Below, in pieces: positions 51,870-61,508 of a DNA stretch of 64,000 nucleotides. Made by a program: the position numbers and the translations under genes. A model generated the notes under the pieces. The model searched no databases. It was not told the origin of the DNA and saw nothing but the letters and a program-made list of their open reading frames with translations. The number at the start of each line of letters is the position of its first letter. The first letter of the stretch is position 1. The stretch spans positions 254,494 to 318,493 of the forward strand of contig DATGXK010000014.1 of assembly GCA_035299025.1 (NCBI GenBank), written 5' to 3'. Source of the stretch: Leadbetterella sp035299025 (GTDB lineage: Bacteria; Bacteroidota; Bacteroidia; Cytophagales; Spirosomataceae).

Positions 51870-52490
51870 ATGAATTTCGAGAGTATCATAACATCAGAAG
51901 AGCAATTGCGTGAAACTTTGGGCTATCCATCAGAAATAGTTACCCGAAAAACCATCAGTTATATTGATGAACATTGCCGTAGTTTTATCGAAAAATCGCC
52001 ATTTATTACCATTGCCACTTCGGACTTGGAGGGAAACATGGACGTGTCACCCAAAGGAGACCCAGCAGGTTTTGTGAAAATACTGGATGAAAAAACTTTG
52101 GCGATTCCCGATCGACCAGGCAACGCCAAAGCGGATACGCTAAGTAATATCATCAAAAACCCTAATATTGGACTGATATTTTTGATTCCGGGTGTGCGAG
52201 AAACTTTGCGGATAAACGGAGAAGCTAAAATTGTGCAAGATAAGTGGGTGTTTGAGCAACTGAATGTTGATGGTAAAACGCCTTCTTTCGCCATAATTGT
52301 AACTGTAAAAGAAGCTTTTATGCACTGTGCTAAATGTATCATTCGGTCGAAGCTATGGCAAGTTGATGCTGCCAAACAAGCAAGTGTTCCTTCTTTGGCC
52401 AAAGTTTTGGTGGAGCATGGAAAACTCGAAATTTCGGTAGATGAACTTGATGGTATGATAAAAAATGATGAACAAACAAATCTGTATTGA
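51870..52490 (+). CDS. PPOX-fold FMN-binding protein (pyridoxamine phosphate oxidase-like)
   Basis: A 206-residue cytoplasmic protein without signal peptide, unlike every neighbour. TIATSDLEGNMDVSPKGDPAGFV, LAIPDRPGNAKADTLSNI, IGLIFLIPGVRETLRINGEA and FMHCAKCIIRSKLW are the signature of the MSMEG_1061-type FMN-dependent pyridoxamine-oxidase-fold family. Substrate unknown. It sits inside the glycosidase cluster with 21 and 26 bp gaps, so it is probably co-expressed. Confidence 0.88.
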   Translation: MNFESIITSEEQLRETLGYPSEIVTRKTISYIDEHCRSFIEKSPFITIATSDLEGNMDVSPKGDPAGFVKILDEKTLAIPDRPGNAKADTLSNIIKNPNIGLIFLIPGVRETLRINGEAKIVQDKWVFEQLNVDGKTPSFAIIVTVKEAFMHCAKCIIRSKLWQVDAAKQASVPSLAKVLVEHGKLEISVDELDGMIKNDEQTNLY

Positions 52491-52516
52491 TTTGTGGTAA
52501 GCATTACTCTTTAAAA

Positions 52517-54070
52517 ATGAGAAAATTCTTAAATATTTGTTTATTGCTATTGGCAGGTCAGATTGGGTTTGGGCAAGCTCATAACCCCATCGTCCATGCC
52601 GATGTGCCTGATTTATCGATGATTCGGGTGGGTGATACTTATTATATGAGTAGCACCACCATGCACATGAGTCCAGGTTTGCCGATTATGAGTTCAAAAG
52701 ACTTGGTAAATTGGAAACTCGAAAGCTACTGCTATGATAGATTAGTAGAAAACGATGCCATGAATCTAACGAATGGTCAAAATACCTACGGTCGAGGTTC
52801 TTGGGCGAGTTGCATCCGCTATCATAATGGCGAATTTATGGTCAGCACTTTTGCGGCCACATCGGGCAAAACGCATATTTATACCTCAAAAAATATCAAA
52901 GGGCCTTGGAAAGAAAAATCCTTTGCTCCTGCTTACCACGACCACAGCATTTTCTTTGATGATGATGGGAAAACCTACCTCATTTATGGAGCAGGAAAAC
53001 TCAAAATCATAGAATTAAAGTCTGATTTGAGTGGAAAAATGGAAGGTACAGAAGAAAAAACGCTGATTGAAAACGCTTCTGCTGCTGCCAATGCTCCAAT
53101 TATGTTAAACGCCGAAGGCTCACAACTTTTCAAAAAAGATGGCAAATATTACCTTTTCAATATCGTTTGGCCACGTGGCGGAATGCGAACGGTGCTTATT
53201 CACCGTGCCGATAAAATTACTGGACCTTGGGAAGGAAAAATTGGTTTGCAAGATTTGGGCGTAGCTCAAGGTGGCTTGATTGACACGCCAGATGGACGTT
53301 GGTTTTCTTATCTTTTCCGAGATAATGGTGGTGTCGGGCGTATTCCTTATTTAGTGCCTGTCGAATGGAAAGATGGCTGGCCAGTTTTGGGAGAAAATGG
53401 TAAAGTACCTATGAGCCTAAACTTACCAGCTAATAAAAGTCTAATTCCAAATATTGTGAATTCTGATGAATTTACTCGAAAAAAAGGGCAAAAAGCACTA
53501 CCCTTAGTTTGGCAATGGAATCATAATCCTGACAATTCGCTTTGGTCGCTTACCGAACGAAAAGGTTTTCTTCGCCTAAAAACTGGCAGAATTGACACTT
53601 CTTTTGTTTCGGCAAGAAATACGCTTACGCAACGTACCATTGGACCCGAAAGTACAGGTTCGATTGCTCTTGATGCTTCAAAAATGAAAGATGGCGATAT
53701 TGCGGGCTTGGGTTTACTCCAAAAAAACTACGGTTTTGTAGGTTTGAAAAACGAAAACGGCACAAAATCTATTATCATGGTAGGCACCAAAGGTGGCAAA
53801 GCTGTTGAAATGGAGAAAGTGTCAGTTTCACAAAACACCGTTTACTTCAAAGCTGAATGTAATTTCAAAGACCGAGCAGATGTTGCTCATTTCTTTTTTA
53901 GCCTTGACGGAAAATCTTGGAAGACAATTGGCGAACCACTAAAAATGCCTTATACCCTACCACATTTTATGGGCTACCGATTTAGCCTTTTCAATTTTGC
54001 AACTAAGAATACAGGCGGTTTTGCCGATTTTGATTATTTCAGAATCCAAGATAAAATTTCAGAAAAATAA
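52517..54070 (+). CDS. Glycoside hydrolase family 43
   Basis: A 517-residue exported enzyme from the ATG at 52517 (signal peptide ending GFGQ); the frame could start 10 residues earlier but would overlap the PPOX gene. The catalytic base Asp32 is in ADVPDLSMIRVGD. DHSIFFDDDGKTYLIYG and NAEGSQLFKKDGKYYLFN hold the other two acidic positions expected of the family. The C-terminal half is a beta-sandwich. It differs clearly from the first GH43, so the two likely attack different linkages (xylosyl versus arabinosyl). Confidence 0.9.
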   Translation: MRKFLNICLLLLAGQIGFGQAHNPIVHADVPDLSMIRVGDTYYMSSTTMHMSPGLPIMSSKDLVNWKLESYCYDRLVENDAMNLTNGQNTYGRGSWASCIRYHNGEFMVSTFAATSGKTHIYTSKNIKGPWKEKSFAPAYHDHSIFFDDDGKTYLIYGAGKLKIIELKSDLSGKMEGTEEKTLIENASAAANAPIMLNAEGSQLFKKDGKYYLFNIVWPRGGMRTVLIHRADKITGPWEGKIGLQDLGVAQGGLIDTPDGRWFSYLFRDNGGVGRIPYLVPVEWKDGWPVLGENGKVPMSLNLPANKSLIPNIVNSDEFTRKKGQKALPLVWQWNHNPDNSLWSLTERKGFLRLKTGRIDTSFVSARNTLTQRTIGPESTGSIALDASKMKDGDIAGLGLLQKNYGFVGLKNENGTKSIIMVGTKGGKAVEMEKVSVSQNTVYFKAECNFKDRADVAHFFFSLDGKSWKTIGEPLKMPYTLPHFMGYRFSLFNFATKNTGGFADFDYFRIQDKISEK

Positions 54071-54080
54071 AATAGACCCT

Positions 54081-56036
54081 ATGAAAATTATAAAAATACT
54101 TACTTGTTTATTTTTTGTGCTAAACCTTAACGTAAAAGCCCAAAATAGTGCCAAGGTAAGTAGCCCTGATGGAAAACTGGTGGTTTTGGTAACGACCGAA
54201 AATGGTAAACCAAGCTATGAAGTAAGTTTGAATGGAAAGCAATTTCTAACGAAGTCACCACTTGGATTAAAAACCAATGTAGCAGACCTCAGTGAAGGAC
54301 TGAGCATGAATTCGAGTGTAAAGGAATCGAAAATCGACGAAAATTATAGTTTAGTAACTATCAAAAAATCGAAAATTCATTACGTAGCCAATGAAGTAAT
54401 TTTCACTTTCAAGAAAGACACCAACACAGTTTTCGACGTAGTTTTTAGAGTAAGTAATAACGATTTGGCGTTCAAATATAAATTGTATCCTTACAAAAAA
54501 GCACTTTCGTGTGTAGTAAACGAAGAAACCACAGGATTTAGCTTTCCCACTGGAAGCACCACTTTTTTGTCGTCACAAAGTAAGCCAATGGTAGGTTTTG
54601 CACGAACAATGCCAAGCTATGAAATCCCTTATACAGTTGATGACTCAATGGGTCAAAATGGTCGTGATAACAACGGCTACACATTTCCATGCTTGTTTAA
54701 GATAAATGATAGCGGTTGGGTATTGATTTCCGAAACTGGTGTAGGAAGCAATTATTGTGGCAGCCGACTCATAGGGCAAAAAGATGGACTTTACACCATT
54801 GGTTACCCAATGATAGGTGAAAACAATGGCAATGGCACAACTTCGCCAGGCATCATGCTACCAGGAGAAACTCCTTGGAGAACTATCACAGTAGGCGAGA
54901 CACTCTCTCCGATAGTGGAAACTACCGTAGCTTTTGATGTCGTAAAACCTTTGTATGAAGCCAGCCAAAAATACGAATACACTAAAGGTAGTTGGAGTTG
55001 GATTATAAAAATGGATAGTCGAACCATTTTCGAGGAACAGATAAAATACATAGACTTTAGTGCTGCTATGGGCTATAAAACCGTTTTGGTTGATGCTCTT
55101 TGGGACAAACAAATCGGGCGTGAAAAAATTGTAGAATTATGTAAATATGCCAAGAAAAAAGGCGTCAGTTTGTATTTATGGTATAATTCAAATGGTTATT
55201 GGAATGATGCTCCGCAAGGCCCAAGAGGTATTATGGACAATACCATTGCCCGCCGCAAAGAAATGGCTTGGTTGAAATCTATCGGTGTAAAAGGCATAAA
55301 AGTTGACTTTTTTGGTGGCGATAAGCAAGTAACGCTCAAACTTTACGAAGATATTCTCTACGATGCAAATGACTACGGCATTCTCTGTATTTTTCATGGA
55401 GCAACTTTACCCCGTGGTTGGGAACGAATGTACCCAAATTTTGCCTCAAGCGAAGCCGTTTTAGCCAGCGAAAACTTAGCATTTTCACAACAATTTTGCA
55501 ATAAAGAATCTTTCAATGCTACGCTTCATGCGTTTATTAGAAACGCTGTTGGAAGTATGGATTATGGTGGTAGTGCCTTGAATAAATTTTATAATGGCAA
55601 TAATACGCCAAATCGTGGGTCAAAACGAATGACTTCCGATGTGTATGCTTTGGCAACTGCTGTTTTGTTTCAAAGTCCTGTACAACATTTTGCATTAGCT
55701 CCAAATAATCTTACCGATGCACCAAATTGGGCAATCAGTTTTATGAAAGAAGTTCCAACCATTTGGGACGAAGTAAAATTCATTGATGGCTACCCTGGGA
55801 AATACGTGATTTTAGCTCGTCGTCATGGAGCAAATTGGTATATCGTGGCTATTAATGCTGAAAAGGAAACCTTAAAAAAGACAGTAAAACTTCCAATGTT
55901 GAATGCCAATACAGAATACAGATTGTATGCAGATGATGAGCAATTAAACGGAAAACTTAGCAAATTCAAAGTGCCTAATACGCAAGAAATTGAAATAACA
56001 GTGCCGTTTAATGGTGCAGTTTTGATTGTAAAATAA
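54081..56036 (+). CDS. Glycoside hydrolase family 97
   Basis: A 651-residue exported enzyme from the ATG at 54081 (signal ending VKAQ); an earlier frame start would overlap the GH43 gene. GH97 layout: N-terminal beta-sandwich (SPDGKLVVLVTTENGKPSYE), (beta/alpha)8 barrel with AMGYKTVLVDALWDK, GVSLYLWYNSNGYWND, IGVKGIKVDFFGGDKQ, ILCIFHGATLPRGWERMYPN, and a C-terminal sandwich. GH97 enzymes are alpha-glucosidases (inverting) or alpha-galactosidases (retaining, Asp nucleophile). The VDFFGGD segment suggests the retaining galactosidase-like branch, though this is a tentative reading. Gaps of 10 and 19 bp fit an operon. Confidence 0.92.
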   Translation: MKIIKILTCLFFVLNLNVKAQNSAKVSSPDGKLVVLVTTENGKPSYEVSLNGKQFLTKSPLGLKTNVADLSEGLSMNSSVKESKIDENYSLVTIKKSKIHYVANEVIFTFKKDTNTVFDVVFRVSNNDLAFKYKLYPYKKALSCVVNEETTGFSFPTGSTTFLSSQSKPMVGFARTMPSYEIPYTVDDSMGQNGRDNNGYTFPCLFKINDSGWVLISETGVGSNYCGSRLIGQKDGLYTIGYPMIGENNGNGTTSPGIMLPGETPWRTITVGETLSPIVETTVAFDVVKPLYEASQKYEYTKGSWSWIIKMDSRTIFEEQIKYIDFSAAMGYKTVLVDALWDKQIGREKIVELCKYAKKKGVSLYLWYNSNGYWNDAPQGPRGIMDNTIARRKEMAWLKSIGVKGIKVDFFGGDKQVTLKLYEDILYDANDYGILCIFHGATLPRGWERMYPNFASSEAVLASENLAFSQQFCNKESFNATLHAFIRNAVGSMDYGGSALNKFYNGNNTPNRGSKRMTSDVYALATAVLFQSPVQHFALAPNNLTDAPNWAISFMKEVPTIWDEVKFIDGYPGKYVILARRHGANWYIVAINAEKETLKKTVKLPMLNANTEYRLYADDEQLNGKLSKFKVPNTQEIEITVPFNGAVLIVK

Positions 56037-56055
56037 GCTTTTAAAAAACTATAAA

Positions 56056-56892
56056 ATGAAAAAACTTTTTTTGATATTATCCTTAATCATCATTGGTAAA
56101 AATACTTTCGCCCAAGACCCGAATTTTCATATTTATCTCTGCATTGGTCAGTCAAATATGGAGGGTGCGGCTCGCATTGAAGCACAAGATACCGTCAATA
56201 TCGACAGCCGTTTCAAAGTCTTGGAAGCTTTAGATTGTGCTAAACTCAACCGTCAAAAAGGTCAATGGTACACCGCAAAACCACCACTCTGCCGTTGTGA
56301 TACTCGCCTTTCGCCAGCTGACTATTTTGGTAGAACAATGATTCAGAATATGCCGCAAAATCAAACTTTGGGTTTGGTTCATGTGGCAGTGGCAGGAAGT
56401 AAAATAGAGATTTTCGATAAAGTAAAATACAAAGCCTATCTCGATTCTTCGGCCAAAGAAAGACCATGGATGATAAATATGGCTAATTCTTACGGAGGAA
56501 ATCCTTACGAAAGATTGATTGAAATGGCCAAAATCGCTCAAAAATCAGGAGTAATTAAAGGTATTTTACTGCATCAAGGAGAATCAAATACGGGTGACAA
56601 AACTTGGCCAGCCCAAGTAAAGAAGATTTACGATGATATTTTAGCTGATTTAAACATTGCTCCAAATTCTATTCCTTTGTTATCAGGTGAACTGGTATCA
56701 GCAGAACAAGGGGGCAAATGTGCCAGCCACAATGCAATTATTGCTACGCTTCCACAAAGCATTCCTAAAGCGGTGGTGGTATCGTCAACGGGTCTAACAG
56801 CTGCCAAAGATGGTTTGCATTTCGACTCAGCAGGTGTTCGTGAATTTGGCAAACGCTACGCTGAAGCTTTAATGCAATATTCAAAAAAATAA
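56056..56892 (+). CDS. SASA-domain carbohydrate acetylesterase (CE6-like)
   Basis: A 278-residue exported esterase, signal peptide to about residue 19 (ending TFAQ). LCIGQSNMEG carries the serine nucleophile of the sialate-O-acetylesterase/SASA fold. LLHQGESNTGDKTW is the conserved block II, and GLTAAKDGLHFDSAGVREFG near the C terminus carries the catalytic His. Small stand-alone SASA enzymes of CE6 type deacetylate xylan. A strong hairpin follows. Confidence 0.9.
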   Translation: MKKLFLILSLIIIGKNTFAQDPNFHIYLCIGQSNMEGAARIEAQDTVNIDSRFKVLEALDCAKLNRQKGQWYTAKPPLCRCDTRLSPADYFGRTMIQNMPQNQTLGLVHVAVAGSKIEIFDKVKYKAYLDSSAKERPWMINMANSYGGNPYERLIEMAKIAQKSGVIKGILLHQGESNTGDKTWPAQVKKIYDDILADLNIAPNSIPLLSGELVSAEQGGKCASHNAIIATLPQSIPKAVVVSSTGLTAAKDGLHFDSAGVREFGKRYAEALMQYSKK

Positions 56893-56901
56893 AAAAGTGC
56901 C

Positions 56902-56925
56902 ATTGTCTGTGGAAACACAGACAAT
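56902..56925 (+). terminator. Hairpin with GAAA tetraloop inside the cluster
   Basis: ATTGTCTGTG/CACAGACAAT, ten perfect pairs around GAAA. No T run follows; it may slow transcription, shield mRNA ends or mark processing between the SASA and the next esterase gene. Confidence 0.6.
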
Positions 56926-56937
56926 AACCGATATTTT

Positions 56938-56946
56938 AATTCAACC
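56938..56946 (+). promoter_or_regulatory. TATTCAACC-like leader motif
   Basis: AATTCAACC, five bases before the start at 56952 and just after the hairpin. Confidence 0.4.
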
Positions 56947-56951
56947 TTACA

Positions 56952-57830
56952 ATGAAAAATAAATTCTTCTTAATAACCGCCCTTTTGTGTGGGTTTTCCG
57001 CCTTTTCGCAGGAAATTATAAAAATTTATCCTGCACAAGTTGCCAACGCCAAGCCTACTGAAAAAGCGGAGACATTTGACCGGGGCATGTACCGCAATGT
57101 AACTGTGCCAACACTCGAATATATAAAGCCCGAAAAACCGAATGGAACGGCAGTAATCGTTATTGCGGGTGGTGGCTATGGTGTAATTGTCTATAATGGA
57201 GAAGGTCTCGGAACAGCCAAAAGCCTTGTAGAAAAAGGAATTTCCGCATTTGTATTGAAATATCGTTTGCCAAGCGATGAAATCATGCAGGATAAGAAAA
57301 TCGGACCCTTACAAGATGCACAACAAGCCATTAAATACTTGCGTGAAAATGCCGAAAAATATGGCATTGACAAAAATAAAATTGGTATAATGGGCTTTAG
57401 TGCGGGCGGGCATTTAGCCAGTACGGCCGCTACTCATTTTGAAAAATCATACATCGAAAACCCTCAGAATACCAATCTTCGACCTGATTTTCAGATTCTC
57501 GTTTACCCAGTAATCACAATGCAAGATGCCCTCACGCATGGAGGTTCTCGTGATGCCCTGATTGGTAAAACGCCTTCTCAAGAAGACAAAGACTTGTTTT
57601 CTAATGAATTACAGGTAAAAGCCAATACGCCAATCACTTGGCTTACTCACGCTGCTGATGATAAAGTGGTAGATGTTGATAATAGCATTCAATATTTTGA
57701 AAAACTTCGTAAAAACAAAGTCGAGGTAGAAATGCACGTTTACCCCAAAGGCGACCACGGATTTATCTTCCGCTACAAGGGTTGGACAGACCCACTTTTC
57801 GATTGGATGAAACGAAATAATTTATTGTAA
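56952..57830 (+). CDS. Secreted alpha/beta hydrolase (acetylxylan-esterase-like)
   Basis: A 292-residue exported hydrolase with signal peptide (1-19, ending AFSQ). GTAVIVIAGGGYGVIVYNGE is the oxyanion region. IGIMGFSAGGHLASTAA holds the nucleophile Ser, and AADDKVVDVDNSIQYFE and YPKGDHGFIFRY hold the Asp and His. The fold and motifs match the BD-FAE/dienelactone-type esterases of hemicellulose loci. It follows the hairpin and leader motif at a 59-bp gap, the longest in the cluster, and may begin a sub-transcript. Confidence 0.9.
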   Translation: MKNKFFLITALLCGFSAFSQEIIKIYPAQVANAKPTEKAETFDRGMYRNVTVPTLEYIKPEKPNGTAVIVIAGGGYGVIVYNGEGLGTAKSLVEKGISAFVLKYRLPSDEIMQDKKIGPLQDAQQAIKYLRENAEKYGIDKNKIGIMGFSAGGHLASTAATHFEKSYIENPQNTNLRPDFQILVYPVITMQDALTHGGSRDALIGKTPSQEDKDLFSNELQVKANTPITWLTHAADDKVVDVDNSIQYFEKLRKNKVEVEMHVYPKGDHGFIFRYKGWTDPLFDWMKRNNLL

Positions 57831-57841
57831 ATCAGATAATT

Positions 57842-59404
57842 ATGAAAAATGCTATAACTAACAAATTAATTGCATTTCTATTCGTGCCATTGCTGAATTT
57901 TGCTCAAATCAGTGGCCCAATAAAGGTAAAAGAAGGATTGATTCAAGGCACAGTCGAAAATGGATTGGCTGTCTTCAAAGGCATTCCGTTTGCAGCTCCA
58001 CCTGTTGGTGAATTACGTTGGAAAGCCCCACAACCTGCACAAAGTTGGTCAGGAGTGAAAGAAACCACCAAGTTCGCACCTGTTCCGTTTCAAGGTGGGA
58101 ATCCTCCATCGGGTAAAAGTGAAGATTGCCTGTACTTAAACGTTTGGTCGCCAGCCAAAACTGCCAACGAAAATCTACCTGTATTGGTATGGATTTATGG
58201 CGGTGGTTTTGCCTTTGGTTCTACCGCAGAGCCTGTTTCTAATGGTGAAAAATTAGCCAAAAAGGGGGTAATTTTGGTAAGCATTGCTTATCGAGTTGGT
58301 CAATTGGGCTTTTTGGCTCACCCCGAACTCAGTGCCGAAACTGCACAGAAAACCTCTGGCAATTATGGACTTCTGGACATGATTGCTGGGCTAAAATGGA
58401 TAAAAGAAAACATTAAACAATTTGGCGGAAATCCTGATAAGGTTACCATTTTTGGTGAATCAGCAGGGGGAATTGCTGTAAGTATGCTTTGTGCATCTCC
58501 TTTAGCCAAAGGACTTTTTCATGGAGCTATTTCGCAAAGTGGCGGTTCGTTTGGACCAAACAGAACTACTACTTACCCAGGCGAAAACATGAAGTTATTA
58601 TCTTTGGCCGAAAGCCAAGGCGTAGAATTCATGCAAAAAGCAGGAGCAAAATCTCTCGCTGAAATGAGAGCGATTCCTGCTGAAAAACTCCCAGGTGGAT
58701 TTGGGCAACCAGGTGGCTGGCCGATTGTGGATGGTTATGTAGTTCCTGACGACCAACACCTTTTGTATGAAAAAGGAAAATACAATCATACCCCAGTTCT
58801 AATCGGTTATAATTCTGATGAAGGAGCGAGTTTTCAACCTCCTAAAACACCCAAAGATTATATCGAAAGTACCAAAAAACGCTACGGAAAATTTGCAGAA
58901 AGTCTGATACAGGCCTATCCAGTAGGCGAAAACAATGTGCCAAAAACAGCTCGTGACCTCGCTCGTGATGCGGCTTTTGGCTGGCAAACTTGGGCTTGGG
59001 CGAATCTGCAAGCTAAAACATCGAAAGAAAAAGTATTTTACTATTATCTCGACCAACACCCAGAGCATCCAGCTGGTTCTCCAAAATATGGATACGGCTC
59101 ACCACATGGCCAAGATGTGGCTTTTGTATTTGGAAATCTAAATCCAGCCGACCAAAATCGTACACCGACTGACGAAGCAGTTTCTGAAACAATCATGACC
59201 TATTGGACAAATTTTGCAAAATACGGTCATCCCAATGGCGATTCTGTGCCTAAATGGGAGGCATTTTCGCCTAAAAATCCTAAAGTGATGTATTTCAACC
59301 AAAAAGCGTACATGGGGCCGGTTCCGAGTGAAGATGCCATGAAAGTTTTGGATAAATATTTTGAATGGAGGAGAACTCCCGAAGGGAAAGAATGGGCTAA
59401 GTAA
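57842..59404 (+). CDS. Secreted type-B carboxylesterase
   Basis: A 520-residue exported esterase of the PnbA/cholinesterase-fold family, signal peptide to about residue 21. FKGIPFAAPPVGELRWKAPQ and SEDCLYLNVWSPA are the two type-B fingerprints. VLVWIYGGGFAFGS is the oxyanion hole, and VTIFGESAGGIAVSM holds the nucleophile Ser. GYNSDEGASF and YGSPHGQDVAFVFGN hold the acid and base. In this context it may remove aromatic or acyl esters from plant polymers. Gaps of 11 and 12 bp. Confidence 0.9.
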   Translation: MKNAITNKLIAFLFVPLLNFAQISGPIKVKEGLIQGTVENGLAVFKGIPFAAPPVGELRWKAPQPAQSWSGVKETTKFAPVPFQGGNPPSGKSEDCLYLNVWSPAKTANENLPVLVWIYGGGFAFGSTAEPVSNGEKLAKKGVILVSIAYRVGQLGFLAHPELSAETAQKTSGNYGLLDMIAGLKWIKENIKQFGGNPDKVTIFGESAGGIAVSMLCASPLAKGLFHGAISQSGGSFGPNRTTTYPGENMKLLSLAESQGVEFMQKAGAKSLAEMRAIPAEKLPGGFGQPGGWPIVDGYVVPDDQHLLYEKGKYNHTPVLIGYNSDEGASFQPPKTPKDYIESTKKRYGKFAESLIQAYPVGENNVPKTARDLARDAAFGWQTWAWANLQAKTSKEKVFYYYLDQHPEHPAGSPKYGYGSPHGQDVAFVFGNLNPADQNRTPTDEAVSETIMTYWTNFAKYGHPNGDSVPKWEAFSPKNPKVMYFNQKAYMGPVPSEDAMKVLDKYFEWRRTPEGKEWAK

Positions 59405-59416
59405 TTAATAATCAAT

Positions 59417-61501
59417 ATGAAAAAAACGCTTTTTATTCTGTTATTGTCATCTTTCACTTGCTCATTTGCTCAAAATGAAGCTCCTAAACCTTTTGGCCCA
59501 ATTCCTACGGCCAATCAGTTGAGGTGGCAAAAAATGGAGTATTACGCTTTTATTCATTTTTCCATTAATACTTACACCGACATGGCTTGGGGATTTGGTA
59601 ATGAAGACCCAAAGATTTTTAATCCCGAAAAATTAGATGCTCGCCAGTGGGCAAAAATTTGCAAAGAAGCAGGAATGAAAGGTATAATTTTCACGGCGAA
59701 GCATCATAGCGGATTTTGTTTGTGGCCTTCAAAATATACCGATTATTCTGTTGAAAAAGCACCTTGGAAAAATGGCAAAGGCGATATTGTAAAAGAAATG
59801 GCCGATGCCTGTAAGGAATTTGGGCTAAAATTTGGCGTTTATCTTTCGCCTTGGGATAGAAATCACCCCGATTATGGCAAACCCGAATACATCACTTATT
59901 TCCGAAACCAGTTGACTGAGTTATTGACCAATTACGGCGAAATTTTTGAAGTTTGGTTTGATGGTGCAAATGGCGGTGATGGCTATTATGGTGGAGCTAA
60001 CGAAACCCGAAAAATTGATGCAAAAACCTACTACGACTGGCCAAATACTTACAAATTGGTTCGTAAACTCCAACCCAATATCGTGATTTGGAATGATGGC
60101 GGCGACCGTGCTGACCTGCGTTGGGTAGGAACAGAAGCAGGCTATGTGGGCGAAACCAATTGGAGTTTGTTGAATGCCACAGGTGATGTGCCTGAAGATA
60201 TGCTTCGACATGGCGTAGAAAACGGAAACGCTTGGGTGCCAGGGGAAGTGAATACCTCTATTCGTCCTGAATGGTTTTATCATGAACGAGAGGATAGAAA
60301 AGTAAAAACGCTACCTCAGTTATTAGATATTTATTACCATTCGGTGGGAAGAAATGCTACGATGCTACTCAATTTTCCGATTATGCCAAATGGATTGATT
60401 CATGAAAAAGATGAAAAGGCTATTCAAGAATTGACAAAAAATTTAAAGGAGACTTTTAAAAATAATCTGGCAAGAAATAGTAAAATTTCAGCCACCACAT
60501 CGAGAGGAAAAACTGCTCAATTTGCTGCAAATAAGGCAACTGACAATGATTTGAATTCTTATTGGGCAACCAATGATGAAGAAAAAACAGCTTCACTTAC
60601 CTTAGATTTTGAGAAATCAACTTCATTTAACCGCTTTTTGGTACAAGAACCCATTCAGCTGGGGCAAAGGGTAAAATCATTTTCATTGGAAGCATTTGTA
60701 AATGGAAAATGGACCGAAATAGCCAAAGAAACAACTATCGGATATAAGAGAATTTTAAGATTTGCTACTGTTGACGCAACAAAACTGAGGCTAAATATTT
60801 TGGATTCAAAAAGCTGTCCACTTATTTCTAATATCGAGGTTTACAAAGCCCCAATTGTGCTAAACCAGCCAACAATTATTCGAGACAAAGAGGGTTTAGT
60901 GAGTTTTCAATCGGGTGATAAAGAATCTGAAATCTATTATACTTTGGACGGCAGTCAACCCAGTTCAAATTCGGCAAAATACGCATCTCCAGTAAAAACA
61001 TCAGACGGCAAGGTAGAAATTAAAGCGATTTCATATAATCCTTTCACCAAGCAATCGAGTATAGTTGGCGAAGAGTCATTTGATATTTCTCGAAAATCAT
61101 GGAAAATTATCAGTAGCGAAGACCAAAATGCCAATAAATTGCTCGATGGAAATGCTGCTACTTCTTGGCATCAAAAAAGAAGTCAAAACATGCCAGCCGA
61201 CCTTATTATTGATTTAGGAAAAACAGAAAATCTACAAGGATTCCGCTATTTACCAGCTCAAAATTGGTGGGAAGAGGGAAGTATAATCACTCATTATCAG
61301 TTCTCAACTTCCACAGATGGCACGAATTGGAAATTGGCAATCGAAGGCGAATTTTCAAACATTAAAAACAATCCTTTTTGGCAAGTAAAAAACTTTGAAA
61401 CAACGACAGCCCGATATATAAAATTTACAGCGATGAAAAATGCCAATGAGAAATCGGCTGCTGGATATTCAGAATTTGATATAATAACCTCAAACAAATG
61501 A
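59417..61501 (+). CDS. Glycoside hydrolase family 29 alpha-L-fucosidase with discoidin-type domains
   Basis: A 694-residue exported enzyme, signal peptide to about residue 19 (SFAQ). The barrel (about 30-350) has AKHHSGFCLWPSKYTDYSVE, with the double His at 96-97 and nucleophile Asp182 in VWFDGANGG, as in GH29 retaining fucosidases. Residues about 355-480 and 560-694 resemble F5/8 (CBM32-like) domains (NSYWATNDEEK; LLDGNAATSWHQK). About 485-555 is a chitobiase-like Ig domain (IYYTLDGSQPSSNSAKY). It complements the GH95 fucosidase. Confidence 0.93.
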   Translation: MKKTLFILLLSSFTCSFAQNEAPKPFGPIPTANQLRWQKMEYYAFIHFSINTYTDMAWGFGNEDPKIFNPEKLDARQWAKICKEAGMKGIIFTAKHHSGFCLWPSKYTDYSVEKAPWKNGKGDIVKEMADACKEFGLKFGVYLSPWDRNHPDYGKPEYITYFRNQLTELLTNYGEIFEVWFDGANGGDGYYGGANETRKIDAKTYYDWPNTYKLVRKLQPNIVIWNDGGDRADLRWVGTEAGYVGETNWSLLNATGDVPEDMLRHGVENGNAWVPGEVNTSIRPEWFYHEREDRKVKTLPQLLDIYYHSVGRNATMLLNFPIMPNGLIHEKDEKAIQELTKNLKETFKNNLARNSKISATTSRGKTAQFAANKATDNDLNSYWATNDEEKTASLTLDFEKSTSFNRFLVQEPIQLGQRVKSFSLEAFVNGKWTEIAKETTIGYKRILRFATVDATKLRLNILDSKSCPLISNIEVYKAPIVLNQPTIIRDKEGLVSFQSGDKESEIYYTLDGSQPSSNSAKYASPVKTSDGKVEIKAISYNPFTKQSSIVGEESFDISRKSWKIISSEDQNANKLLDGNAATSWHQKRSQNMPADLIIDLGKTENLQGFRYLPAQNWWEEGSIITHYQFSTSTDGTNWKLAIEGEFSNIKNNPFWQVKNFETTTARYIKFTAMKNANEKSAAGYSEFDIITSNK

Positions 61502-61508
61502 TATTGAA

